Positions 43,751-51,491 of a stretch of DNA of 64,000 bases are shown in pieces. The notes under the pieces are model-generated. The model did no database searches. It was not told the DNA's origin and was given only the letters and a program-made list of their open reading frames with translations. How positions within the stretch are numbered: the first letter of the stretch is position 1; each line of letters opens with the position of its first letter. Source of the stretch: Cryobacterium sp. Y50. GTDB taxonomy: Bacteria; Actinomycetota; Actinomycetes; Actinomycetales; Microbacteriaceae. The stretch covers positions 1 through 64,000 of the forward strand of contig NZ_PJJM01000088.1 in NCBI RefSeq assembly GCF_002929805.1, read 5' to 3'. The position numbers were made by a program, and so were the translations under genes.

Positions 43751-44314
43751 ATGACCGAGCACACCCTGTCCCGCGATTCCACCGACCGCGTCGTCGCGGG
43801 ATGGACCGGACGCCTCTGGGAAGACTTCGCCGTCGGCGATATCTACTACCACCCGCTGGGCAAGACCGTCACCGAGGGTGACAATCAAATGTTCACGTTG
43901 ATGACGCAAAACGTGGCCAAGACGCACATCGACAGCAACTTCGCGCTGCGCACGGAGTACAAGCTACCGCTCGTGAACTCCACCTTCATCCTCGCGCTCG
44001 TTACCGGGCAGTCCACCATCGACCTGTCGATGAACGTCTTCGCCAACCTCGGCTGGGACAAGGTACGCATGCCCAGCCCGGTCTTCGAGGGCGACACCAT
44101 CTACTCGCGCTCCAAGGTGCTGGCCACCCGGGCCTCGAAGTCGCGTCCCACCCTGGGCCTCGTGACCGTGGCGACCGAGGGGTACAACCAGAACAGTGTC
44201 ATCGTGATGAGCTACCAGCGCACGTTCATGGTCTACCGCGAGGGGCACCTGCCCGACTTGGAGGACACCCGCCCGAACGAGGCGAGCCTGCCTGCGACGT
44301 TCGAAAAGAGCTAG
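43751..44314 (+). CDS. MaoC-family hydratase
   Basis: The 187-residue hot-dog hydratase starts WTGRLWEDFAVGDIYYHPLGKTVTEGDNQMFTLMTQN, with the catalytic-type THID near residue 57, and has PSPVFEGDTIYSRSKVLATRASKSR. This is the MaoC subclass that includes itaconyl-CoA and mesaconyl-CoA hydratases. It is followed after three bases by the CoA-transferase gene. ACGAGGAGA precedes ATG 43751. Confidence 0.85.
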   Translation: MTEHTLSRDSTDRVVAGWTGRLWEDFAVGDIYYHPLGKTVTEGDNQMFTLMTQNVAKTHIDSNFALRTEYKLPLVNSTFILALVTGQSTIDLSMNVFANLGWDKVRMPSPVFEGDTIYSRSKVLATRASKSRPTLGLVTVATEGYNQNSVIVMSYQRTFMVYREGHLPDLEDTRPNEASLPATFEKS

Positions 44315-44317
44315 AGG

Positions 44318-45460
44318 ATGGGCGCATTGCCGTTGGCCGGGCTTACGGTCGTCTCCCTTGAGCAAGCCGTCGCCGCGCCGTTCGCTACCCGGCAGCTCGC
44401 CGACCTCGGCGCGCGGGTGATCAAGGTGGAGCGGGACACCGGCGATTTCGCCCGAGGTTACGACGAGACCGTGCACGGCATGTCGAGCTACTTCGTGTGG
44501 CTCAACCGCAGTAAGGAAAGCATCGTGCTCGACCTGAAGAGCGACTCGGGCCTGGCCGTGCTGCGAGAAATGGTCAGCCGCGCCGACGTGCTGGTGCAAA
44601 ATCTCGCACCGGGGGCTGTGGAACGGCTCGGTCTCGGACCCGACGATGCCCTCGCCTTCAACCCGCGGCTCATCCACGCGTCTATCTCGGGCTACGGCCG
44701 CGGCGGCAGCTATGAGCAGAAGAAAGCCTACGACCTGCTCGTGCAGTGCGAAGCCGGCTTGCTGAGCGTCACTGGCACACCCGAGGACCCTGCTAAGGTC
44801 GGCGTCTCCATCGCGGATATCTGCGCCGGCATGTACACCTTCTCGGGAATCCTCACCTCGCTGCTGCAGCGCGCCACGACCGGGCGCGGCGACGTGCTCG
44901 AGGTATCGATGCTCGAGGCGCTCGGCGAGTGGATGCACCAGCCTTACTTCTTCGCCGAGTACGGCGGTACTCCCCCGCAGCGCAACGGCGCACAGCACGC
45001 GTCGATCGCGCCCTACGGCCCGTTCGATACCGCGGACGGCACGGTCTTCTTCGGTATCCAGAACGAGCGAGAATGGGCGACGTTCTGCACGGATGTGCTG
45101 GGCCGCCCCCTTCTCGGGATGCAGCCGGATTTTCGGGGCAACGCCCTGCGGGTGCAAAACCGGCCAGCGCTGCACGCGGTGATCCTCGATGTGCTCAGCG
45201 CCCTCACCTCCGTGGAGGTGCTCGCTCGACTGGACCGCGCGAACATCGCCAACGCGCAACTGCGCAGCATGCACGATTTTTCGGCGCACCCGCAGCTGGC
45301 CGAACGCGGGCGATGGCAGAATGTCGACTCACCGGTGGGGCCGGTGCGCAGCCTGATTCCGCCGGTGACGAGCCGTGAGACCGGGTTTCGCATGGACCCG
45401 GTGCCGGCGATCGGGCAGCACACCGAGCAGATCCTGGCTGAGCTCGGGCTCACGCTGTAG
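44318..45460 (+). CDS. Class III CoA-transferase (itaconate/mesaconate type candidate)
   Basis: The 380-residue CaiB/BaiF enzyme has [77 protein letters not shown] and SISGYGRGGSYEQKKAYDLLVQCEAGLLSVTG. It is a paralogue of the product at 39398-40585. Together with MaoC, CitE and the acyl-CoA dehydrogenase it matches the gene content of itaconate degradation (Ict-Ich-Ccl). It is tightly linked between the MaoC and GntR genes. Confidence 0.87.
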   Translation: MGALPLAGLTVVSLEQAVAAPFATRQLADLGARVIKVERDTGDFARGYDETVHGMSSYFVWLNRSKESIVLDLKSDSGLAVLREMVSRADVLVQNLAPGAVERLGLGPDDALAFNPRLIHASISGYGRGGSYEQKKAYDLLVQCEAGLLSVTGTPEDPAKVGVSIADICAGMYTFSGILTSLLQRATTGRGDVLEVSMLEALGEWMHQPYFFAEYGGTPPQRNGAQHASIAPYGPFDTADGTVFFGIQNEREWATFCTDVLGRPLLGMQPDFRGNALRVQNRPALHAVILDVLSALTSVEVLARLDRANIANAQLRSMHDFSAHPQLAERGRWQNVDSPVGPVRSLIPPVTSRETGFRMDPVPAIGQHTEQILAELGLTL

Positions 45461-45508
45461 CTGCGCTGCCGTAAATTAGGAGTTATCCTGCCCGAGAAAG
45501 GACCCGCG

Positions 45509-46213
45509 ATGGCCTCCCGCCGCCCTTCGACGCGCGCCCGCCCCCAGCTGAGCGATGAGGCCTCGGGCTACGTGCGCGGCATGATCATGTCCGGTGAGCT
45601 GCCGCCCGGCACGGCCGTGCGCGCCGAGACCATCGGCGCGGCACTGGGCATCTCCACCACACCGGCGCGCGAGGCGCTGCAGGCGTTGCGGGTAGAGGGA
45701 TTTCTGGAGCTGGTGCCGCGGCGCGGATTCCAGGTGGCTGTGCTTACCGGGCAAGACGTGCGAGACCTCTTCACCGTGCAAGCGTTGATCGCCGGCGAAC
45801 TCGCCGCCCGGGCCGCCGTGGCCGCCACTCCCGAGGATCTCTCCGAGCTCGAAGCGCTGCATCACGAACTGATCGCAGCCTCCGCGCGCGGCAACCTTGA
45901 GCTGCTCGAGGAGAAAAATCACGCTTTCCACCGGGAGATCAACCTGATCGCCGGTGCGCCCAAGATCATCTGGGCGCTCGGCTTGATGACGCGGTATGTG
46001 CCCCGGAAGTTCTATTCCAGCATTGCGGGCTGGCCCGAGGCCACTGCGAACGATCACGCCCAGCTGCTGGCGGACATCCGTTCCCATGACGCACAGGCCT
46101 CACGTGTGGACATGCAGGCGCACGTCGAGCACGCCGGCGAGCTGCTCGCCGTACACTTCGACGAGCGAACAAGCGCGGCGGCAGTTGACGTGACAGCTGG
46201 GCCGCCCGACTGA
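45509..46213 (+). CDS. GntR-family (FCD) transcriptional regulator
   Basis: The 234-residue product has a GntR winged helix (LSDEASGYVRGMIMSGELPPGTAVRAETIGAALGISTTPAREALQALRVEGFLELVPRRGFQV) and an FCD domain (ELAARAAVAATPEDLSELEALHHELIAA, HREINLIAGAPKII). AAAGGACCCGCG precedes ATG 45509. It is the third gene after MaoC and the CoA-transferase, so it may sense an intermediate of that pathway and act at the AATATATT sites near 43.6-43.7 kb. Confidence 0.88.
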   Translation: MASRRPSTRARPQLSDEASGYVRGMIMSGELPPGTAVRAETIGAALGISTTPAREALQALRVEGFLELVPRRGFQVAVLTGQDVRDLFTVQALIAGELAARAAVAATPEDLSELEALHHELIAASARGNLELLEEKNHAFHREINLIAGAPKIIWALGLMTRYVPRKFYSSIAGWPEATANDHAQLLADIRSHDAQASRVDMQAHVEHAGELLAVHFDERTSAAAVDVTAGPPD

Positions 46214-46235
46214 GTCGGGTGGCCCAGACGTCAAC

Positions 46236-47516
46236 TTAGAGCGCGAAGGTCGAGAGCTGCGGTACAAAGGTCACGATGACCAGGGCGATCAACAACACGC
46301 CGACGCTCGGCAGAGCCGCCTTCGCAACTCGGAGGATGTTCATTCCCGTGAGCCCACTCGCGACAAACAGGTTGAGTCCGAGCGGTGGAGTCATCATGCC
46401 GATCTCCAGGTTGAGTACCATGATGATGCCGAAGTGGATCGGGTCGACGCCGAGTTCCATCGCCACCGGCAGCAGCACCGGGGCGAGGATGAGGATGGCG
46501 CTCGAGGTCTCCATGAACATGCCCACTACGATGAGCAGCAGGTTCACGATGAGCAGGAACATCACGGGGGTGAGATTTGATCCCAGCAGCGCCTCGCTCA
46601 CCTGACCTGGGATGCGCTCGGCCGTGAGCACGAAGGAGAACAGGATTCCGGAGGCCACAATGAACATGATCATCGACGAGGTACGCGCGGAGCCCATGAG
46701 AATCGAGACCAGGTCCTTCACCTTAATCTCCCGGTAAACGAAGATCGACACCACGAGGGCGTAGAAGACGGCCATGGCCGCCGCCTCGGTCGGGGTGAAG
46801 AAGCCCGCGTAGATGCCGCCAAGCACGAAAACCGGCAGGAACAGGCTCAGCGCAGCGTCGCGCAGAGCACGGAACCGCTCCCCGTTAGTCATGCGGATCG
46901 CGTTCTCGCCCATGCCGTACTTGCGGCGGCGCGAGATGACCACGGCCAGGATCAGCAGCCCGATGCCGGCCATGATGCCCGGTCCGATGCCTGCCACGAA
47001 CAGGTCGCCGATGGACTGCTCAGTCGAGATGCCGTAGACGATCAGCGGGATCGACGGCGGGATCAGGATACCTAGCGAGCCCGAGGTGGTGACCAGGCCT
47101 GTGGAGAAGTCTTTGCCGTACCCGTTCTTGATCATCGCCGGGATGATCAGCGTTCCGACAGCGACCACGGTGGCCGGGCTGGATCCGCTGATCGCGGCGA
47201 AAAACATGCAGGCCAGCACGGCGGTCATGGCGAGTCCGCCACGGAAATGGCCGACCAGCGCGTTGGACGCGTTAATGAGCCGCTTACTGATGCCGCCCCT
47301 GCTCATTAGGTTGGCCGCCAACACGAAGAACGGTATGGCCATCAACGGGAAGGTATTGAGCGAGTTGAACAGCCGCTCCGGCACCTGGGTAAGCGGGATG
47401 CTGGTGAAGAAATAAAAGTAGAGGAACGACGTTAGCCCCATGGCCACAGCGATGGGCGTCGAGGTGAGCAGCAGGCCGAAGAGCAGAATGAGCAAGACGA
47501 GCAGGCCTTCGATCAC
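46236..47516 (-). CDS. dctM: TRAP transporter large permease (DctM)
   Basis: The 426-residue protein has about 12-13 membrane helices and DctM family blocks: LLTSTPIAVAMGLTS, FVLAANLMSRGGISKRLINASNALVGHFRGGLAMTAVLACMFFAAISGSSPATVVAVG, TSGSLGILIPPSIPLIVYG, GFFTPTEAAAMAVFYAL and NLEIGMMTPPLGLNLFVASGL. GTG 47516 overlaps the dctQ stop (GTGA). It works with DctQ and DctP in sodium-driven uptake of a carboxylate. Confidence 0.92.
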   Translation of the reverse strand: MIEGLLVLLILLFGLLLTSTPIAVAMGLTSFLYFYFFTSIPLTQVPERLFNSLNTFPLMAIPFFVLAANLMSRGGISKRLINASNALVGHFRGGLAMTAVLACMFFAAISGSSPATVVAVGTLIIPAMIKNGYGKDFSTGLVTTSGSLGILIPPSIPLIVYGISTEQSIGDLFVAGIGPGIMAGIGLLILAVVISRRRKYGMGENAIRMTNGERFRALRDAALSLFLPVFVLGGIYAGFFTPTEAAAMAVFYALVVSIFVYREIKVKDLVSILMGSARTSSMIMFIVASGILFSFVLTAERIPGQVSEALLGSNLTPVMFLLIVNLLLIVVGMFMETSSAILILAPVLLPVAMELGVDPIHFGIIMVLNLEIGMMTPPLGLNLFVASGLTGMNILRVAKAALPSVGVLLIALVIVTFVPQLSTFAL

Positions 47517-48034
47517 AGTGTTCCCTCATCCTTCGTCATACCGGCCTCTTCTTCGGCGCGCTGGAATTCACTCTTGTCGCCGTCGACGGATGCTGACAGG
47601 CCGCGAATGAGACGTACCAGGATTTCCACGGCACGCAGCAGCATAAGCGTGAAGCCCAGTGGCACCGCTAACTCGACCACCCAGAGCGGAAGTTTAAGCG
47701 TGGGTGTCACGGTCGCCACTGAGAACGGCTCGAACAGCAGCAACCAGGCGAAATAGCCCACGATGGCGAGGTAGACGATGGTGACCAGGATGCCGAGAAT
47801 GTCCATGCGGCGTCGGCCGATCTTGCCGAGGAACGGTTCGAAGACCTTGACGGCGATGTGCTCGTTGTAGCGCAGTGTCACGACGGCGCCGAGGAAGGTG
47901 GAGTAGATGATGAGATAAATGACCGTCTCCTCACTCCACCAGAGATGGATGTTAAAGATCGACCTGAGTAGCACCTGGGCGATGGCGACGAGCGCCGCGA
48001 CAGCGAGGCAAGTGCAGACCAGGAAGTTCTCCAC
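47513..48034 (-). CDS. dctQ: TRAP transporter small permease (DctQ)
   Basis: The 173-residue protein has four membrane helices typical of DctQ (FLVCTCLAVAALVAIAQVLLRSIFN, WWSEETVIYLIIYSTFLGAVVTLRYNEHIAV). GTG 48034 has no good ribosome site. AAGGA does lie about 40 bases upstream, in front of an in-frame ATT (ILRFSSVLTRVENFLV). The family usually has a few more residues before the first helix, so the real start may be a rare codon upstream. Confidence 0.85.
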   Translation of the reverse strand: MENFLVCTCLAVAALVAIAQVLLRSIFNIHLWWSEETVIYLIIYSTFLGAVVTLRYNEHIAVKVFEPFLGKIGRRRMDILGILVTIVYLAIVGYFAWLLLFEPFSVATVTPTLKLPLWVVELAVPLGFTLMLLRAVEILVRLIRGLSASVDGDKSEFQRAEEEAGMTKDEGTL

Positions 48035-48131
48035 CCGAGTCAGGACGGAACTGAATCGAAGAATGGGGAGTCCTTACGTTGGAAGGGCAGCACGACGAAA
48101 CCCGTGCCGACGGGGAAAACGAGGGCGGTGG

Positions 48132-49187
48132 CTAGTCGCGGTTGGCGAGGAGTTCTGCGATGATCTCTGGGCCCAGCACTTCGGAGTACTCTTCCCAGAC
48201 GCTTGGGATTACCGTTGCCATCAGGGCATCGCGCTCCGCGTCGGTCAGCTGAATGATCTCGGTGGATCCTTCGGCGATGATCGCCTGCTTGGCCTCTTCG
48301 TTCACCTCGGCCGCGATCTCCCGGTTGTAGACACTGGATTCGTCGACGGCGTCGAGAACGAGCTGCTGCAGGTCATCGGGCAGCGACTCGAAGAAGTCAT
48401 TGTTGATAGCCGGAATGTAGCCGATGTAGCCGTGGTTGGACTCGGTGATGAAGTCCTGAACCGTGTGCATGCTCTGCGTTTCCATGTTCGACCAGGTGTT
48501 CTCCTGACCGTTAATGACGCCCTGTTCAAGCGCGCTGTAGACTTCGGCGAAGGCGAGGATCGAGGGGATGGCGTTCCAGGTTTCGAACTGACTCACCAGC
48601 ACATCGGCCGGCTGGATGCGAAAGCTCAGCCCGGCCATGTCCGCTGCGGCTCGGATCGGAACGTTGGCCCCCATCTGTTTGAAGCCGTTGTCCCAGAGGC
48701 CGAGCGGCTTAATTTTCGCCGCGCGCAGGTCCTCGTTATCGAAGATCGCCTTGCCCACTACGGAGTCACGAGAGGCGATCTCTGCGATGTCCTCGCTGCT
48801 CTCAAACAGGAATGGCAGGTCGAGCAGCTGCAGCTGCGGGGCGAGAGTGGTGAACTTGGCACTCGCCGGGGCGATCATCTGGATGCTGTTGGACTGCAAT
48901 GCCTGAAGCTCGTCCTTGTCGCCGTACAACGAAGAGTTGGGGTACAGCTCGACCTCGATGCGGCCATCCGAGGATGCTTCGAGGATCTCCTTGAATTTCT
49001 CGGCGGCGGCGCCCTTGGGCGTGTTCGTCGTCGTCACATGGGAGAAGCCGATCGTGTAGACCTTGTCCGCGTCTCCGCCTGATGCGCCAGACCCGCGGGC
49101 TGATGAACACGATCCGAGAACGAGGACGGCTCCGAGGGCGATGGCCGTGGCCCCGATCAGGCGGGATTTACGGGTATGTTGTTGCAT
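48132..49187 (-). CDS. dctP: TRAP transporter substrate-binding lipoprotein (DctP)
   Basis: The 351-residue DctP-type binding protein has a signal MQQHTRKSRLIGATAIALG then AVLVLGSCSS (lipobox LGSC), followed by YTIGFSHVTTTNTPKGAAAEKFKEILEASSDGRIEVELYP, NGFKQMGANVPIR and GQENTWSNMETQSMHTVQDFI. AAGGAAGAAACA precedes ATG 49187. Likely ligands are C4/C5 dicarboxylates, given the operon 32-45 kb and shared operator motif. It is the first gene of dctPQM. Confidence 0.9.
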   Translation of the reverse strand: MQQHTRKSRLIGATAIALGAVLVLGSCSSARGSGASGGDADKVYTIGFSHVTTTNTPKGAAAEKFKEILEASSDGRIEVELYPNSSLYGDKDELQALQSNSIQMIAPASAKFTTLAPQLQLLDLPFLFESSEDIAEIASRDSVVGKAIFDNEDLRAAKIKPLGLWDNGFKQMGANVPIRAAADMAGLSFRIQPADVLVSQFETWNAIPSILAFAEVYSALEQGVINGQENTWSNMETQSMHTVQDFITESNHGYIGYIPAINNDFFESLPDDLQQLVLDAVDESSVYNREIAAEVNEEAKQAIIAEGSTEIIQLTDAERDALMATVIPSVWEEYSEVLGPEIIAELLANRD

Positions 49188-49286
49188 TGTTTCTTCCTTA
49201 TCGTCATTGATTAGGCGGTACGTGACGAGCGTTGCGTCAGGTTCATCCAGAACGACGCTACCAAAAAAAAATATGCTCTGAACCAA

Positions 49287-49317
49287 AATAATGCATTATT
49301 TTTATAACGAATGCATT
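49287..49317. promoter_or_regulatory. Paired AATGCATT palindromes upstream of the TRAP operon
   Basis: AATAATGCATTATT at 49287-49300 is a perfect 14-base palindrome. A second core, AATGCATT, lies at 49310-49317, with centres exactly 20 bases apart. Together they sit about 100-130 bases before the dctP start. The core matches the sites near 40611-40640, linking transporter and catabolic operon. Confidence 0.6.
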
Positions 49318-49464
49318 GCTGCGGCTATCGAGTGGTGTGCGCCTGTCAGGCGTTCCCTGCTGTTTTGACAGCATCAGGTGAGGTTCCGCCCGTACCGACC
49401 TGGGCCAGAATCTTCGCTGGTGACGCAAGCGGAGGCATCCGCCGTGCGCGCGCTACGCTAACGT

Positions 49465-49861
49465 GTGCAACTTTCCCTCTGACTGGCCCTAGTGGGCGCC
49501 GGCGTGCTAATCAGCTTCACCCCCGGCGCCGGCGCGATCAACACCATGAACAACTCGCTCACCAGCGGATTTCGCCGCTCGATCTGGGGAATTTTTGGGC
49601 AGCAGGCTGCACTAATCGTGCACATCATCGTAGTGGCACTCGGCGTCGGGGTACTCGTGGCCGGCACACCCATACTCTTCAACGTCATCCGCTACGCCGG
49701 AGCCGCCTACCTGGTATTTCTGGGCATCCGCTTAATTCTGCAAAAACCCGACCCGTCTCGCGATACGACCGTGACGCTGACCCGGGAGCCAGCTCATTCT
49801 CAACCGCACCTTCGGCCTGCTATTCATATCCGTCGCCCTGCTGCTGGCGCTCGTGCACTGA
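49465..49861 (+). pseudogene. Dead duplicate of the LysE-family exporter gene
   Basis: From the sequence just before GTG 49465 (GCTACGCTAACGTGTGCAA) to the TGA at 49861, this is a near-identical copy of 30682-31305. Two lesions kill it. Codon 7, TGG in the intact gene, is TGA. In addition, 227 bases are deleted exactly between two GCCAGC hexamers (31005 and 31232 in the intact copy), which shifts the frame. The rest differs by only scattered changes, so the duplication is recent. Confidence 0.9.
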
Positions 49862-49921
49862 GGCGGCTCAGGGCACCACGAGCGGGCGGCTTGCCCAGCC
49901 TGGGCGAGGCAGAATAGACAG

Positions 49922-50413
49922 ATGAGCGACCCTGGCGATTTCGTGGATCGCACGCTGCAGTACGAGGCCACCTGGGAACGCGCAGCCGAGTCGCGGGCTC
50001 GGTTCGGGACCAAGCTTGAGTTCTACGGCGCCTCGGTCGGCGCCGTGCGCGGCACCATTCGTGATCTGGCCCGCCGGTGCAAGAACATGACGCACAATGA
50101 GGTAACGGCGCTGAGCTCTGAATTGTGGAAGGTTCCGGTCTTCGAGCGCCGCCTCGCCGCGATCGTGCTGCTGCAATCCAACGTGATCCGACTCGACAAC
50201 ACCGATCTCACCCGCATTGAGGGGTTTCTACGTGACGCGGTGCTGCCGGAACTGGTCGATCCGCTCACCCTCGACGTAGTGCTCCCCCTGGTGCGAGCGC
50301 TCAACGGGCCGAGTCGTTTGAGAGCGGATGCCACCCTCGAGCGTTGGACCCGCGACGGCGACCCCTGGCTGCGCCACGCCGCCAGCGGTGTTGCCGCGAG
50401 AATCACGCCATAG
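49922..50413 (+). CDS. DNA-alkylation-repair (AlkD-like) HEAT-repeat protein, C-terminally short
   Basis: The 163-residue protein follows AlkD-like glycosylases in TKLEFYGASVGAVRGTIRDLARR (the YGV..P..R.....L pattern), LSSELWKVPVFERRLAAIVLLQ and RWTRDGDPWLRHAASGVAARI. Usual length is about 220-240, so the last HEAT repeats are missing. The protein stops soon after the WLRHAA motif. It may be partly functional or in decay. It lies immediately after the dead LysE copy. Confidence 0.65.
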   Translation: MSDPGDFVDRTLQYEATWERAAESRARFGTKLEFYGASVGAVRGTIRDLARRCKNMTHNEVTALSSELWKVPVFERRLAAIVLLQSNVIRLDNTDLTRIEGFLRDAVLPELVDPLTLDVVLPLVRALNGPSRLRADATLERWTRDGDPWLRHAASGVAARITP

Positions 50414-50631
50414 GTCCAGCCGAGTGCACGGATTCCCCAGACGTCGAAGACGATGGCGCAGCCGCCGCACCGCGGCGCACTTCGGCATCCACTGGCATCG
50501 GTTTTATGATTGAGGCCGAAAGTCATCATCTGCCTCTGACATTTTATGATTCCCCGAAGTCTTCTCGTGAAGTGCTGCACGCGCACAACGGATGCCGCCA
50601 CCTACTGACGGCATCCGCTCAATTACTGCAG

Positions 50632-51345
50632 TTAGCGCGCGGAATAGCCGCCGTCGACCAGCAAAAACAAGACGAGCGCGGCAACCTCGGCGCTCGTGCC
50701 GAGGCGGCCCGTCGCGTGCTGGGCTTCGAGGGCAGAAATCGCCTCGGCGTTGAGCGAGGAACGCACCAGCGGAGTGTCGATGAAGCCAGGGCCGACGGCG
50801 TTGGTGCGCACGTTTCGGGCCGAGTATTCGAGCGCGGCGACCTTGGTCAGGCCGACGAGCGCGTGTTTGCTGGCCACGTACGCCGCGTTCTGGGCAATGC
50901 CGACGGACCCGAGCACGCTGCTCATGTTGACCACGGCACCGCCGCCGGCGGCGACCATCGCGGGCAGCTGATAGCGCATGCCGTAGAACACGCCGCTGAG
51001 GTCCACGCCGATGACGCGGTCCCAGGCGTCGATCTCGTAGTCGCCGATGTCGGCGGGGGCAGCGCCGATGCCCGCGTTATTCACGGCCAGGTGCAGGGCA
51101 CCGTAGGTTGCCACGGCGAAGTCCACCGCGGCTTCTGACTCGGCGGCGATCGATGTGTTCTGCTGAAAGGCGGAGGCAGTTCCCTCGGCAGCGATGATCT
51201 CATCGGCGACGCGACGCGCTGCCTCGAGATTAATATCGGTGATCACAACGGATGCGCCCTCGCTCGCGAGTGCCTTGGCGATGGCCTCGCCAATGCCGCT
51301 TCCGCCGCCGGTGGCGATAGCGACCTTGTCAGTGAATGTACTCAT
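50632..51345 (-). CDS. Short-chain dehydrogenase/reductase with a small C-terminal deletion
   Basis: The 237-residue SDR has the NAD(P) site ATGGGSGIGEAIAKAL (ATGGGSG in place of the usual TGxxxGxG), NNAGIGA, catalytic Ser in NMSSVLGS, YxxxK as YVASKHAL, and RTNAVGPGFIDTPL. Near the end the family's usual LFLLSD.ASFvTG..y.VDGGY is shortened here to ALVLFLLVDGGYSAR. About 12-13 residues of the SDR C-terminal loop appear to be lost in frame. Substrate unknown. The start is chosen at ATG 51345 (MSTFTDKVAIATGG); GGAGGCACGGC lies upstream. Confidence 0.82.
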   Translation of the reverse strand: MSTFTDKVAIATGGGSGIGEAIAKALASEGASVVITDINLEAARRVADEIIAAEGTASAFQQNTSIAAESEAAVDFAVATYGALHLAVNNAGIGAAPADIGDYEIDAWDRVIGVDLSGVFYGMRYQLPAMVAAGGGAVVNMSSVLGSVGIAQNAAYVASKHALVGLTKVAALEYSARNVRTNAVGPGFIDTPLVRSSLNAEAISALEAQHATGRLGTSAEVAALVLFLLVDGGYSAR

Positions 51346-51491
51346 GCCGTGCCTCCTTATTTCAGGCCGAAGCGCCTGCGACCGCGCAAACCACGCGGCG
51401 GTCAAAACTATCCCCTATCAAGAGAGTCCACGAGGGGCGCATGAGTTTGTAAACATCTGAGGGCAGGCGACCGGGGGCTAGGCTGCAACGT

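Noticed and set aside
4427-49861. Insertion sequence or prophage as cause of the duplications
   Set aside because: I looked for transposase/integrase frames, terminal inverted repeats and target-site duplications around the copies and saw none.
49492-49917. Second functional LysE exporter
   Set aside because: It has an early TGA, a 227-base deletion and a frameshift; the remaining frame lacks half the helices.
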